DNA of 64,000 bases, taken from assembly GCA_903850915.1 (NCBI GenBank), contig CAINMV010000030.1, forward strand, positions 50,922 through 114,921, in the 5' to 3' direction. Every line of letters starts with the position of its first letter. The first letter of the stretch is position 1. Under the pieces are notes generated by a model, which searched no databases, had not been told where the DNA came from, and was given only the letters and a program-made list of their open reading frames with translations. A program made the translations under genes and the position numbers. This document shows, piece by piece, positions 8,653 to 17,140 of the stretch. The stretch comes from an uncultured Bacteroidota bacterium (GTDB taxonomy: Bacteria > Bacteroidota > Bacteroidia > UKL13-3).

Positions 8653-10200
8653 TTAACTCTTGAACTCCCCAAATACCTTGCGCATAGCGTCGGATATTTC
8701 ACCTAAAGTAGCATATTTTTCTACCGCATCGACAATAAGGGGCATGAGATTTTCTGTACCTCGGGCGGCAGCTTCAATTTTTAAAAGACATTCTATTACC
8801 GCCTTGTTATCTCTTTCCTTTTTGAGCTGTGTTAATTTCTCAGTTTGTGAAATTCGAATGCTATCATCTACGCGCAGAAGTGGCGTATCGTGCTTTTCAT
8901 TAGCCGTAAATTTATTGACGCCCACGAGAACCTTCTCACCGCTCTCTACAGCTTTCTGATATTGGTAGGATGAATCCGCAATTTCTTGCTGCATATACCC
9001 TTTTTCGATGGCCGAAACACTTCCACCCATAGCGTCAATTTTTTCAATATAACTCCATGCCTCCTTTTCAACTTGGTTGGTTAGCTCTTCCACAAAATAA
9101 CTTCCACCCAATGGGTCCACCGTGTTGGTTGCTCCACTTTCATAAGCAATAAGTTGTTGCGTTCTTAAAGCAATGCCGGCAGCGGCTTCTGTTGGCAACG
9201 ACAATGCCTCATCAAAGCCATTGGTATGCAAGGATTGTGTTCCGCCTAAAACAGCGGCCATAGCTTGTAGAGCTACCCTAATAATATTATTTTGAGGTTG
9301 TTGTGCGGTTAATGTACTACCTCCTGTTTGCGTATGAAAACGGAGCATCATTGCTTTCGGATTCGTAGCACCAAGATCCTTCATAATTTCCGCCCACATC
9401 CGGCGAGCTGCACGAAACTTCGCGATTTCTTCAAAAAAGTCGTTATGCGCATTAAAGAAAAAACTTAATCGCTCACCAAAAACGTTGATATCCAAGCCAT
9501 TGCTTATGGCAGCTTGTACATACGCTTTGCCATTGCTAAGTGTAAAAGCAATTTCTTGTACAGCGGTGCTTCCAGCCTCCCGAATATGATAACCGCTAAT
9601 ACTTATCGTATTCCATTTTGGCACCTCCAGACTACAGAAAGCAAAAATATCATTAATGATACGCATGCTTGGCTTGGGCGGATAGATATAAGTGCCACGC
9701 GCTGCGTATTCCTTGAGAATATCATTTTGTATAGTGCCGGAAATTTTTTTCAGATCGGCTCCTTGTTTCTTGGCAATAGCAATATACATTGCTAGCAGCA
9801 CCGAAGCAGAAGCATTAATGGTCATGCTGGTGGTGATTTTCTCCAATTCGATGCCATGAAATAGCGTTTCCATATCCCGCAAAGAGTCGATAGCCACACC
9901 CACTTTTCCAACCTCCCCTTCGCTTAGCTCATGGTCGCTATCAAAGCCTATCTGTGTGGGTAAATCGAATGCTACACTCAAACCAGTGGTTCCTTGCTGC
10001 AATAAAAAGTGATAACGTTTGTTGCTTTCTTCTGCGCTACTAAATCCTGCATATTGACGCATCGTCCAAAGGCGCCCTCGATACATATTCGGCTGAACGC
10101 CTCGAGTATAAGGAAACTGACCTGGCAATTCCTTCATATCGGAAGGTTGCGTGTAAACTTCTTTTATTTCGATTCCAGAATCGTTTTTAATGCTGCTCAT
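8653..10200 (-). CDS. Acyl-CoA mutase large subunit (methylmalonyl/isobutyryl-CoA mutase family)
   Basis: A 515-residue catalytic TIM-barrel subunit of the B12-dependent acyl-CoA mutases. It aligns with the N-terminal part of methylmalonyl-CoA mutase ([65 protein letters not shown]) but stops before the C-terminal cobalamin domain, so a separate B12 subunit is needed; none is in this window. In methylmalonyl-CoA mutase a Tyr contacts the carboxylate in GPYxTMY; here the segment is GVQPNMY, with Gln36 at that place. Other segments ([20 protein letters not shown]) are closer to isobutyryl-CoA mutase. Substrate therefore uncertain. A -7 box lies only seven bases upstream of the ATG. Confidence 0.88.
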   Translation of the reverse strand: MSSIKNDSGIEIKEVYTQPSDMKELPGQFPYTRGVQPNMYRGRLWTMRQYAGFSSAEESNKRYHFLLQQGTTGLSVAFDLPTQIGFDSDHELSEGEVGKVGVAIDSLRDMETLFHGIELEKITTSMTINASASVLLAMYIAIAKKQGADLKKISGTIQNDILKEYAARGTYIYPPKPSMRIINDIFAFCSLEVPKWNTISISGYHIREAGSTAVQEIAFTLSNGKAYVQAAISNGLDINVFGERLSFFFNAHNDFFEEIAKFRAARRMWAEIMKDLGATNPKAMMLRFHTQTGGSTLTAQQPQNNIIRVALQAMAAVLGGTQSLHTNGFDEALSLPTEAAAGIALRTQQLIAYESGATNTVDPLGGSYFVEELTNQVEKEAWSYIEKIDAMGGSVSAIEKGYMQQEIADSSYQYQKAVESGEKVLVGVNKFTANEKHDTPLLRVDDSIRISQTEKLTQLKKERDNKAVIECLLKIEAAARGTENLMPLIVDAVEKYATLGEISDAMRKVFGEFKS

Positions 10201-10207
10201 ACGAAGG

Positions 10208-10215
10208 CAAAAGTA
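10208..10215 (-). promoter_or_regulatory. -7 promoter box of the acyl-CoA mutase gene
   Basis: Minus-strand TACTTTTG, a full match to the Bacteroidota TAnnTTTG box. Only seven bases separate it from the ATG at 10200, implying a leader of about zero to three bases. No matching -33 TTG at the usual distance. Confidence 0.5.
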
Positions 10216-10334
10216 GTTTTTTTTTAGAGGTTCTATCAGATACCAAACTTAAGGAATGAAAGTTCATTAAATTCACGATATTTTAACAAAAAAGAAATAT
10301 CCGCTCATTTATAAACAAATAATTTAAATTATAT

Positions 10335-10353
10335 CCCTGTTTATCAGGGTTTT
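10335..10353. repeat. Short hairpin CCCTG-N5-CAGGG with T tail
   Basis: Five-base complementary arms around TTTAT, followed by TTTT, in the divergent control region between the mutase gene and the TetR operon. It could be a small terminator-like or regulatory stem; function unknown. Confidence 0.3.
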
Positions 10354-10371
10354 ACAAGGAAAACATTTTAC

Positions 10372-10409
10372 ACAACGGAAACATTTTATTTTATTATTGT
10401 TTCCGTTGT
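10372..10409. promoter_or_regulatory. Candidate operator of the TetR-family regulator
   Basis: Perfect 12-bp inverted repeat, ACAACGGAAACA (10372-10383) and TGTTTCCGTTGT (10398-10409), separated by 14 A/T bases. The right arm overlaps the -33 TTG of the downstream promoter, so a bound repressor would block transcription. Assignment to the adjacent TetR protein is inference. Confidence 0.65.
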
Positions 10410-10428
10410 TTCCATTTTACTATATTTG
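10397..10428 (+). promoter_or_regulatory. Promoter of the TetR-efflux operon
   Basis: TTG at 10397-10399, a 21-bp spacer, then TATATTTG at 10421-10428, a full match to the Bacteroidota -33/-7 promoter. The start codon is 14 bases further on, giving a very short leader. It overlaps the palindrome at 10372-10409. Confidence 0.75.
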
Positions 10429-10442
10429 TACCCCAAATCACA

Positions 10443-11069
10443 ATGGACGAAGTAAAAAATAAAATATTAACCGGTGCGATTCAGCTTTATATGCGTTACG
10501 GCATAAAAAGTTTAACGATGGATGATATTGCTCGAGAACTAGGTATCTCAAAAAAGACATTGTATTTATATGTAACCGATAAAGACGATTTGGTAAGCCA
10601 GGCTATGCTTTCCTACCTTAATGATGAGGAATTTCTATGCAGTCAATTATTCACTGACTCATCAAATCCAATTGGGGAGATGCTTGAAATGATTAAATGG
10701 CAGTTTAAAAATCATGGACAACTCAATCAAAGTGCTTTGTTTGACCTCAAAAAATACCACCCAAATAGCTTTAACCATTTCATTGCTTTCAAGGAAAGAA
10801 TAATTAAGCCTCGCTTAATTAATAACCTTCAACGTGGGATTGCCTTGGATGTGTACCATAAGGACACCAATATAGAGTTTATAGTTCCGATTTATTTGCA
10901 TTTAATTGATTTTAGTTTTGGAGTGAATGCAACAGGTATAAACAATGTGGGGAAACTAATGTATGCTCTTATAAAATACCATCTTTATTCCATTACTTCT
11001 TCTAAGGGGAGAAAAATATTAATTAAAGAATTAGAAAAATTTAATACCGAATTGCAACAAATTATATGA
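10443..11069 (+). CDS. TetR/AcrR-family transcriptional regulator
   Basis: A 208-residue regulator. The N-terminal DNA-binding domain (about 5-50) has the TetR signature GIKSLTMDDIARELGISKKTLYLYVTDKDDLV. The C-terminal ligand-binding region is divergent, as usual. It is first in an operon with TolC, adaptor and RND permease genes; its TGA overlaps the ATG of the TolC gene (ATGA), so translation is coupled. The perfect palindrome over its promoter suggests autorepression of the whole operon, relieved by a pump substrate. That model follows from AcrR/TtgR-type systems and is inference here. Confidence 0.92.
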   Translation: MDEVKNKILTGAIQLYMRYGIKSLTMDDIARELGISKKTLYLYVTDKDDLVSQAMLSYLNDEEFLCSQLFTDSSNPIGEMLEMIKWQFKNHGQLNQSALFDLKKYHPNSFNHFIAFKERIIKPRLINNLQRGIALDVYHKDTNIEFIVPIYLHLIDFSFGVNATGINNVGKLMYALIKYHLYSITSSKGRKILIKELEKFNTELQQII

Positions 11070-12391
11070 AACGATTACTAATTGTTGTATCCTTTTGTAG
11101 CTTTTACTTCTTGAGTAAAGCGCAAAACGATGCTTCCCAAAATTTAACTTTAGATCAAGCTATTGAGCTCGGATTTAAATACAACGCCTCGATTAAAAAC
11201 TCCGCAATCGACATTCAGCTTGCAGAACAACGCGTGCGTGAAATATTAAGTTCCGGATTACCTCAGATTAATGGTACTGGAAGCATTAACGATTATATTA
11301 AGTCTCCGGTATCGCTTATTCCTGCTCAAATTTTTGGTGGGCCGGCGGGCACTTACACTGAAGTGTCGTTTGTGCCAAAATACAATATGTCGGGAGGGAT
11401 TTCAGCCTCTCAGCTTTTATTTAATGGAAGTTACTTTTATGGCGTTAAAGCCTCCAAAGAATATGCTGAATTTGTAAAAATACAGCAAGCGAAAACAAAA
11501 TTTGATGTAGAACGCGATATCACAAAAGCTTATTTAACAGTGTTAACCGCTCAAGAAACGAAATCCATCTTAGAGGAAACAAAAAAGAGAATAGACAAAC
11601 AGCTGAGCGATATTTCCGAAATTTACAAACAAGGCCTAACAGAGAAACTTGATGTAGATCGATTAAAACTTGCTCAAAGTCAATTGATACAACAACAAGA
11701 CCAATTAAATGCAAGTATTTTAGTGTTAAAATCATTGTTGAACCTTCAAATGGGATACGATGTAAATAAGCCTTTTTCACCAAGTAGTAAATTAGAGGAT
11801 CTCAATAAAAAGTTCGACTATGCCGTTTACTCACAAACCAACTTTGATCCGAATAATAAAATCGAAATTCAACTTTTAAACAAGGCTTTAGATTTGCAAA
11901 AATTGAATATCGAAGCCACCAAGAGCGCCTATTTTCCAACCCTAGCGGCCTTTGGTTCGTATCAAAAAAACGGTCAAAACAATAAATTTAATTTCCCTAA
12001 GTATTATACCACAGCGTTAGTTGGCGTTCAGTTGAGTGTTCCAATTTTTGATGGGTTCAATAAAGATGCAAAAATCAAACAAGCAAAATTGTCACTTACC
12101 CAATCTGAAAATACCAAAGCAAGTGTACAAAATGCCCTTACAATGGCATATATCAACGCAAATACTAATGTTAACAATGCTAAGAACCAACTTGAATTAA
12201 ACAAGCAAACATTGAATTTAGCACAAACCGTTTACAATATTACCAAAGCAAAATACGACGAAGGTGTTGGTAATAGCTTTGAGTTAATTACTGCGGATAG
12301 TGACCTTAAAAATGCTAAAATTCAAAATGTGGTAGCGCAATTCAACCTGCTGAATTCCATCTTCGATTTAAAAACAGCCATCGGAAAGTAA
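11066..12391 (+). CDS. TolC-family outer-membrane efflux protein
   Basis: A 441-residue outer-membrane channel of the OEP/TolC family. It begins with a signal peptide (MKRLLIVVSFCSFYFLSKAQ, cleavage likely after KAQ), then LTLDQAIELGFKYNASIKN, the usual first helix of the family. Two long alpha-helical repeats rich in Gln, Asn, Lys and Ala follow, with the typical VQLSVPIFDGFNKDAKIKQA in the second half and a KYDEGVGNSFELITADSDL turn near the end. It should form the exit duct for the adaptor and RND pump encoded downstream. Its start overlaps the regulator's stop by four bases; the adaptor follows after 40 bp. Confidence 0.93.
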   Translation: MKRLLIVVSFCSFYFLSKAQNDASQNLTLDQAIELGFKYNASIKNSAIDIQLAEQRVREILSSGLPQINGTGSINDYIKSPVSLIPAQIFGGPAGTYTEVSFVPKYNMSGGISASQLLFNGSYFYGVKASKEYAEFVKIQQAKTKFDVERDITKAYLTVLTAQETKSILEETKKRIDKQLSDISEIYKQGLTEKLDVDRLKLAQSQLIQQQDQLNASILVLKSLLNLQMGYDVNKPFSPSSKLEDLNKKFDYAVYSQTNFDPNNKIEIQLLNKALDLQKLNIEATKSAYFPTLAAFGSYQKNGQNNKFNFPKYYTTALVGVQLSVPIFDGFNKDAKIKQAKLSLTQSENTKASVQNALTMAYINANTNVNNAKNQLELNKQTLNLAQTVYNITKAKYDEGVGNSFELITADSDLKNAKIQNVVAQFNLLNSIFDLKTAIGK

Positions 12392-12431
12392 TTAAATAAA
12401 AAAAAATCTATAAAAATCAAAATTAAGTATC

Positions 12432-13562
12432 ATGTATAAAAGAGTATTATTCATCGCTATCCTTGCTATTTCAGTTGCAGCTTGCAAGCAAGACAACAGT
12501 GATTTAGGTCAGAAAAAAGCCGCATTAGAAACCTTGATTAAAGAACAATCCACGTTAAACGATAAGGTGGCAAAACTCCGTAAAGAAATCGATGAATTGG
12601 ATTCGACAGCAAGAAACCAAAAGAAGATTAAAGCAGTGGATGTTACTGTGGCATCATTGCAAGCATTTCGTCATTTTATTGAAGCTTCGGCCTTAGTCGA
12701 AAGTGACCAAAATACAATGGTAACGGCAAAACAACCTGGCTTTGTAATAAATAATGTTTTAGTAAAAGCTGGTGATAATGTAAGTGCTGGTCAACTTCTT
12801 TGCACTGTGGACAATAGCACCATCATGCAAAGCAAAGCATCTTTAGGCGTTCAATTTGAATTAGCTAAAACTGCATTTCAACGTCAAAAAAATCTATGGG
12901 AAAAACAAATAGGTAGTGAAATTCAATATCTTCAATCTAAAACTCAAAAAGAAGCCTTAGAAAAACAATTGGCTTCGTTAGATGCCCAAATTGCAAATAC
13001 AAATGTGGTTGCTCCTTTTAGTGGGACGATAGAAGCGGTAAATTTTAAAGTTGGCGACAATACAGCAAATCCAATGGGAGGCATTCGTGTAGTTAATCTA
13101 AGTCGTTTAAAAATAACTGCAAAGCTCGCCGATACATACATCAGTAAGGTGCACCGTGGTGATCACGTTAAAATTGTGATACCAGATTTAGACAATAAGG
13201 AAATTGATGCTACCTTAACTTTTGTAGGCAACACCATTAGTGCCGGTCGTACTTTTGAAGTGCAAGTGCTATTAGGAAACAATACAGAATTGAAGCCAAA
13301 TATGAATGCTAGTCTTAAAATTAATGATTTAACCTTACAAAAAGTATTCGTGTTAAGTGAAAATATCATCAGCAATTCGGAAGGGCAAAAATCAATTTAT
13401 CTGTTAACACATGAAGGCGAAAAGAGCATTGCTAAGAAAACGATCATAAAAGTAGGTGCCAATTATGGTGGATTGACAGTAGTGGAAGGATTGAAAGTAG
13501 GAGATGAAGTGATTACTACGGGTTATTCAAGTATTAACGACGGAGAAGAGGTAAAGCACTAA
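12432..13562 (+). CDS. RND efflux periplasmic adaptor (membrane fusion protein), lipoprotein
   Basis: A 376-residue adaptor linking pump and TolC channel. The N-terminus is a lipoprotein signal ending SVAAC, so Cys18 is probably lipidated. A coiled coil starts soon after (ALETLIKEQSTLNDKVAKLRKEIDELD), followed by the lipoyl half-motif GFVINNVLVKAGDNVSAGQLLCTVD, a helical hairpin, and the second half APFSGTIEAVNFKVGDNT. Beta-barrel and membrane-proximal domains make up the rest, ending VVEGLKVGDEVITTGYSSINDGEEV. The order regulator, channel, adaptor, pump is that of a complete tripartite system. Confidence 0.94.
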   Translation: MYKRVLFIAILAISVAACKQDNSDLGQKKAALETLIKEQSTLNDKVAKLRKEIDELDSTARNQKKIKAVDVTVASLQAFRHFIEASALVESDQNTMVTAKQPGFVINNVLVKAGDNVSAGQLLCTVDNSTIMQSKASLGVQFELAKTAFQRQKNLWEKQIGSEIQYLQSKTQKEALEKQLASLDAQIANTNVVAPFSGTIEAVNFKVGDNTANPMGGIRVVNLSRLKITAKLADTYISKVHRGDHVKIVIPDLDNKEIDATLTFVGNTISAGRTFEVQVLLGNNTELKPNMNASLKINDLTLQKVFVLSENIISNSEGQKSIYLLTHEGEKSIAKKTIIKVGANYGGLTVVEGLKVGDEVITTGYSSINDGEEVKH

Positions 13563-13655
13563 TTAAAAAAAGGAATTTGGATTCACCTTCCTAATTTTTC
13601 AAGTTAAGCCGGTGAATAATTAGCATACCTTATAAAACATATTAATTTCCTAAGA

Positions 13656-16600
13656 ATGAAAAAAGAATTTAAGCCTACAACTTGGGCCATAAAAAACAGA
13701 ACAGCGGTTTATATCATGACCATTTTGGTTTCTATTGTTGGTATTGCCACTTACAATGGATTGCCCAAAGAGCGTTTCCCCGATGTTGTGATGCCTACTA
13801 TATTTGTGCAAACCATTTACCCTGGGGTATCGCCTACCGACATAGAGACCTCGGTGACTCAGCCCTTAGAGAAGCAATTAAAATCGCTCAGTGGTGTTAA
13901 AAAAGTAACGAGCACTTCCATGGAGAGCGTATCTCTTGTTACGGTAGAATTTTTAGCGAATGTAAAAATCGAAAATGCAAAACAGAAAGTTCGTGATGCT
14001 TTAGATAAAGCTAAAAACGACATACCTGCCGACGCTCAGAAGAATCAATCGATTGGTGAATTTGATATTAGTGAGCTTCCTATAATGAATGTGAATTTGA
14101 GTGGCGAATATGATGCTTCGAAATTGAAGGCGTTTGCCAAATTGTTGAAAGATAAGGTGGAAGGAAACATCGAAATCAAGCGTTGCGATATTATTGGTGC
14201 TCTTGATCGTGAGATTAAAGTGGATATGGATTTAGATAAAATGCTGACCTATCAACTATCGTTTGATGATGTAGAGAATCAATTGCGATATAACAACGTG
14301 AATATAAGCGGTGGAACTATTTTAGTAGGCAACATAAGCAGAACCTTACGCGTTACGGGCGAGTTTAAAAACGTAGAACAAATAAAAAATATTGTTGTTC
14401 GTACTCCAACAGGCACCCCGCTCCATCTATATGAAATTGCCAGTGTAACTGACGACACGAAAGAGCGCGAATCATATGCCCGATTAGACGACCAACCTGT
14501 AGTTACAGTAAATGTAATTAAGCGTGCGGGCGAAAATCTGATTAAAGCGGCTTCTGATATCAAAGCAACGATTGCTCAATTTAAGAAAGATGGCAAATAT
14601 CCAGAAGGATTAAAAGTGACTATCACGGGCGACCTTAGTAAACAAACCCAAACGCAATTAAACGACTTAATAAATACGGTAATTCTCGGATTCCTATTTG
14701 TAACCTTAGTGCTCATGTTTTTTATGGGCATTGAGAATGCCTTTTATGTAGGACTGTCAGTACCATTAAGCTCTTTGTTAGCCTTTATTTTTATGCCATC
14801 ATTAGGTTTTTCATTGAACCTCATTGTGCTCTTCTCCTTTTTACTTGCATTGGGAATTGTTGTTGACGATGCTATTGTGGTGATTGAAAACACACACCGA
14901 ATATTTAACAAAAGTAAAGACATTAAACTCTTCGATGCGGCCAAAGAAGCTGCTGGTGAAGTATTTATTCCTGTACTAACCGGAACCTTAACCAACGTAG
15001 CGCCATTTTTTCCACTTTTATTTTGGCCAGGTATTCCGGGCAAATTCTTCTTCTATCTGCCTGTAACACTCATCATCACACTATTGGCTTCTTTAATTGT
15101 TGCCTTCATTATCAATCCAGTTTTTGCAGTTTCATTTATGCAACGAGATCATGAGTACAAGCAAGATAAATTTACACGCTTCCGTAAACCAATATTAATT
15201 TTACTTATTACAGGAATTTTCTTTCACCTTATTGCATTTTCGAAGTCATCGTCGGTATTGCATGGATGGGGTAATTTCATTTTGTTCTGTATTGTAATAC
15301 TTGCTATGGTTCACTTTGTATTGAACCCACTTATTCATAAATTTCAAGATGTTTTACTTCCAAAAATACGTGGTGGTTACAAACGCATCGTCACCTTTGC
15401 CATTAAAAAATCACATTCTCGTTGGATTTTAATAGGTGCAATTGCTTTCTTCTTTTTAAGTTTATTTATTTTCATTGCTTCGAAACCAAAAGTAGAATTC
15501 TTCCCTTCTGGCGATCCGAATTTTGTTTTTGTGTATTGTGAACTGCCTATTGGGACTGAAGTAAATTATACCGATAGCATCACTAAAATAATTGAAAAGA
15601 AGGTAAATGAAGTGATCGTAGATGATAAAGAAATCATAGAATCTGTAATTGCCAATGTAGCCATTGGAGCTGGCGATCCACGTAATCCAGACCGTGCAGC
15701 ACAATCACACAAAAGCAAGGTTACTGTGGCATTCAAAGAATTTGAACATCGTCATGGAAAATCTACCTCCAAAATATTAACAGCAATTCGCAATAATATA
15801 AAAGACATACCCGGAACATCAATATCTGTTGAGCAAGAGCAAAATGGACCACCAACAGGAAGGGATATTCAAATTGAAATAGCCGGTGATCAGTTCGACT
15901 CATTGGTAGCTATTTCAGCACGTGTAAAAGCAATGATTGCATCTTCTGGTATTCAAGGAATTGATCAATTAAAAACTGATTTAATTTTAGATAAACCTGA
16001 GTTAAAAGTTATAATTGATAATGACAAAGCCCAACGTGAAGGCTTGTCAACAGGTCAAATCGGTAGTGCCATGTTTGCGGCCTTAAACGGAAATCGTAAC
16101 CCATCGAAATTCAGAGACGGAGAAGACGAAATTCCAATTATGGTTCGCCTTCAAGAAAAATATCGCGATAAGCCAGAAGATTTATTGCGATTAAACATCA
16201 CATTCCGTGATATGAGTACTGGGCAATTAAAAACCGTTCCATTAGCCGCCATCGCTACTGTGGAACCTGCCAGAAACTATAATGGCATCAACCGTAAGCA
16301 ACAACGAAGATTAGTAACATTATATAGCGGTTTGGTAAAAGGGTATAATAGCAATCAGGTAAACGCTAATCTAGCGCAAATTATTGCCGATGTCCGCTTG
16401 TCTGACGGCTATGAAATAAAGCAAGGTGGTTCGCAAGAGGATCAAGCAGAAACAAGTAACTTCCTTGTCAAGGCATTTCTTGGTTCGGTGGCGCTTATGT
16501 TTGTAATTATTGTAATGCAGTTTAACTCTAGCACAAAACCATTTATTATTTTCTCGACTATTATTTTCAGTTTAGCAGGCGTATTTTTAGGTTATGCTAT

Positions 16601-17063
16601 TTCACATCGACCATTTGTAATTGCAATGTCTGGCGTAGGAATACTTGCGCTCTCTGGTATTGTGGTAAAAAATGGCATTATTCTCATCGAGTTTATCGAC
16701 GAGCTTAAGGCCCGTGGAATGCGCACGCGTGAAGCTATTGTTGAAGCCGGAGTAACGCGTATGACGCCCGTTGTATTAACAGCATTAGCCGCAATACTTG
16801 GATTAATTCCTTTAGCCGTTGGTTTAAATATCGACTTTGGTGGCTTGTTCAGTAACTTTAATCCGAATTTCTATTTGGGTGGAGAAAGTGTTCTTTTCTG
16901 GGGGCCATTGGCTTGGACCATCATCTATGGTCTGATTGTTGCAACCTTCTTAACACTCATTGTTGCTCCAAGTATGTATTTAATCCGCTATCGTTTAAAA
17001 TTAAAACAACAACGTAAACGTCAAACAAAAAATATTTTAAAGATGCTCGCTGGAGAAGATTAA
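13656..17063 (+). CDS. RND-family efflux pump, inner-membrane permease
   Basis: An 1135-residue proton-driven RND permease, longer than the roughly 1040-1050 of AcrB-type pumps. The N-terminal helix is followed by the first porter domain (PGVSPTDIETSVTQPLEKQL, about 56-75). TM4 carries GIVVDDAIVVIEN with the two proton-relay acids Asp404 and Asp405; the second half repeats the plan, ending near SGIVVKNGIILIEFIDE. Two extra hydrophobic segments (about 512-529 and 538-558) lie between the normal first and second membrane bundles, before the TM7-like segment at about 589-608. Substrate unknown. Followed by a bidirectional terminator. Confidence 0.94.
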   Translation: MKKEFKPTTWAIKNRTAVYIMTILVSIVGIATYNGLPKERFPDVVMPTIFVQTIYPGVSPTDIETSVTQPLEKQLKSLSGVKKVTSTSMESVSLVTVEFLANVKIENAKQKVRDALDKAKNDIPADAQKNQSIGEFDISELPIMNVNLSGEYDASKLKAFAKLLKDKVEGNIEIKRCDIIGALDREIKVDMDLDKMLTYQLSFDDVENQLRYNNVNISGGTILVGNISRTLRVTGEFKNVEQIKNIVVRTPTGTPLHLYEIASVTDDTKERESYARLDDQPVVTVNVIKRAGENLIKAASDIKATIAQFKKDGKYPEGLKVTITGDLSKQTQTQLNDLINTVILGFLFVTLVLMFFMGIENAFYVGLSVPLSSLLAFIFMPSLGFSLNLIVLFSFLLALGIVVDDAIVVIENTHRIFNKSKDIKLFDAAKEAAGEVFIPVLTGTLTNVAPFFPLLFWPGIPGKFFFYLPVTLIITLLASLIVAFIINPVFAVSFMQRDHEYKQDKFTRFRKPILILLITGIFFHLIAFSKSSSVLHGWGNFILFCIVILAMVHFVLNPLIHKFQDVLLPKIRGGYKRIVTFAIKKSHSRWILIGAIAFFFLSLFIFIASKPKVEFFPSGDPNFVFVYCELPIGTEVNYTDSITKIIEKKVNEVIVDDKEIIESVIANVAIGAGDPRNPDRAAQSHKSKVTVAFKEFEHRHGKSTSKILTAIRNNIKDIPGTSISVEQEQNGPPTGRDIQIEIAGDQFDSLVAISARVKAMIASSGIQGIDQLKTDLILDKPELKVIIDNDKAQREGLSTGQIGSAMFAALNGNRNPSKFRDGEDEIPIMVRLQEKYRDKPEDLLRLNITFRDMSTGQLKTVPLAAIATVEPARNYNGINRKQQRRLVTLYSGLVKGYNSNQVNANLAQIIADVRLSDGYEIKQGGSQEDQAETSNFLVKAFLGSVALMFVIIVMQFNSSTKPFIIFSTIIFSLAGVFLGYAISHRPFVIAMSGVGILALSGIVVKNGIILIEFIDELKARGMRTREAIVEAGVTRMTPVVLTALAAILGLIPLAVGLNIDFGGLFSNFNPNFYLGGESVLFWGPLAWTIIYGLIVATFLTLIVAPSMYLIRYRLKLKQQRKRQTKNILKMLAGED

Positions 17064-17096
17064 AAAGGCCTAATCATCTATTCTTAATAAGAGAAA

Positions 17097-17132
17097 TAAA
17101 AGCCTCCTTTTTAGTCGAAAAGGAGGCTTTTA
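17097..17132. terminator. Bidirectional terminator between the RND operon and the APC permease gene
   Basis: Perfect 15-bp stem (17097-17111 with 17118-17132, core AAAAGCCTCCTTTT / AAAAGGAGGCTTTT) around a six-base loop. A and T runs at the outer ends of both arms supply a U tract in either direction, fitting the two converging genes. Confidence 0.88.
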
Positions 17133-17140
17133 TTTGATAA

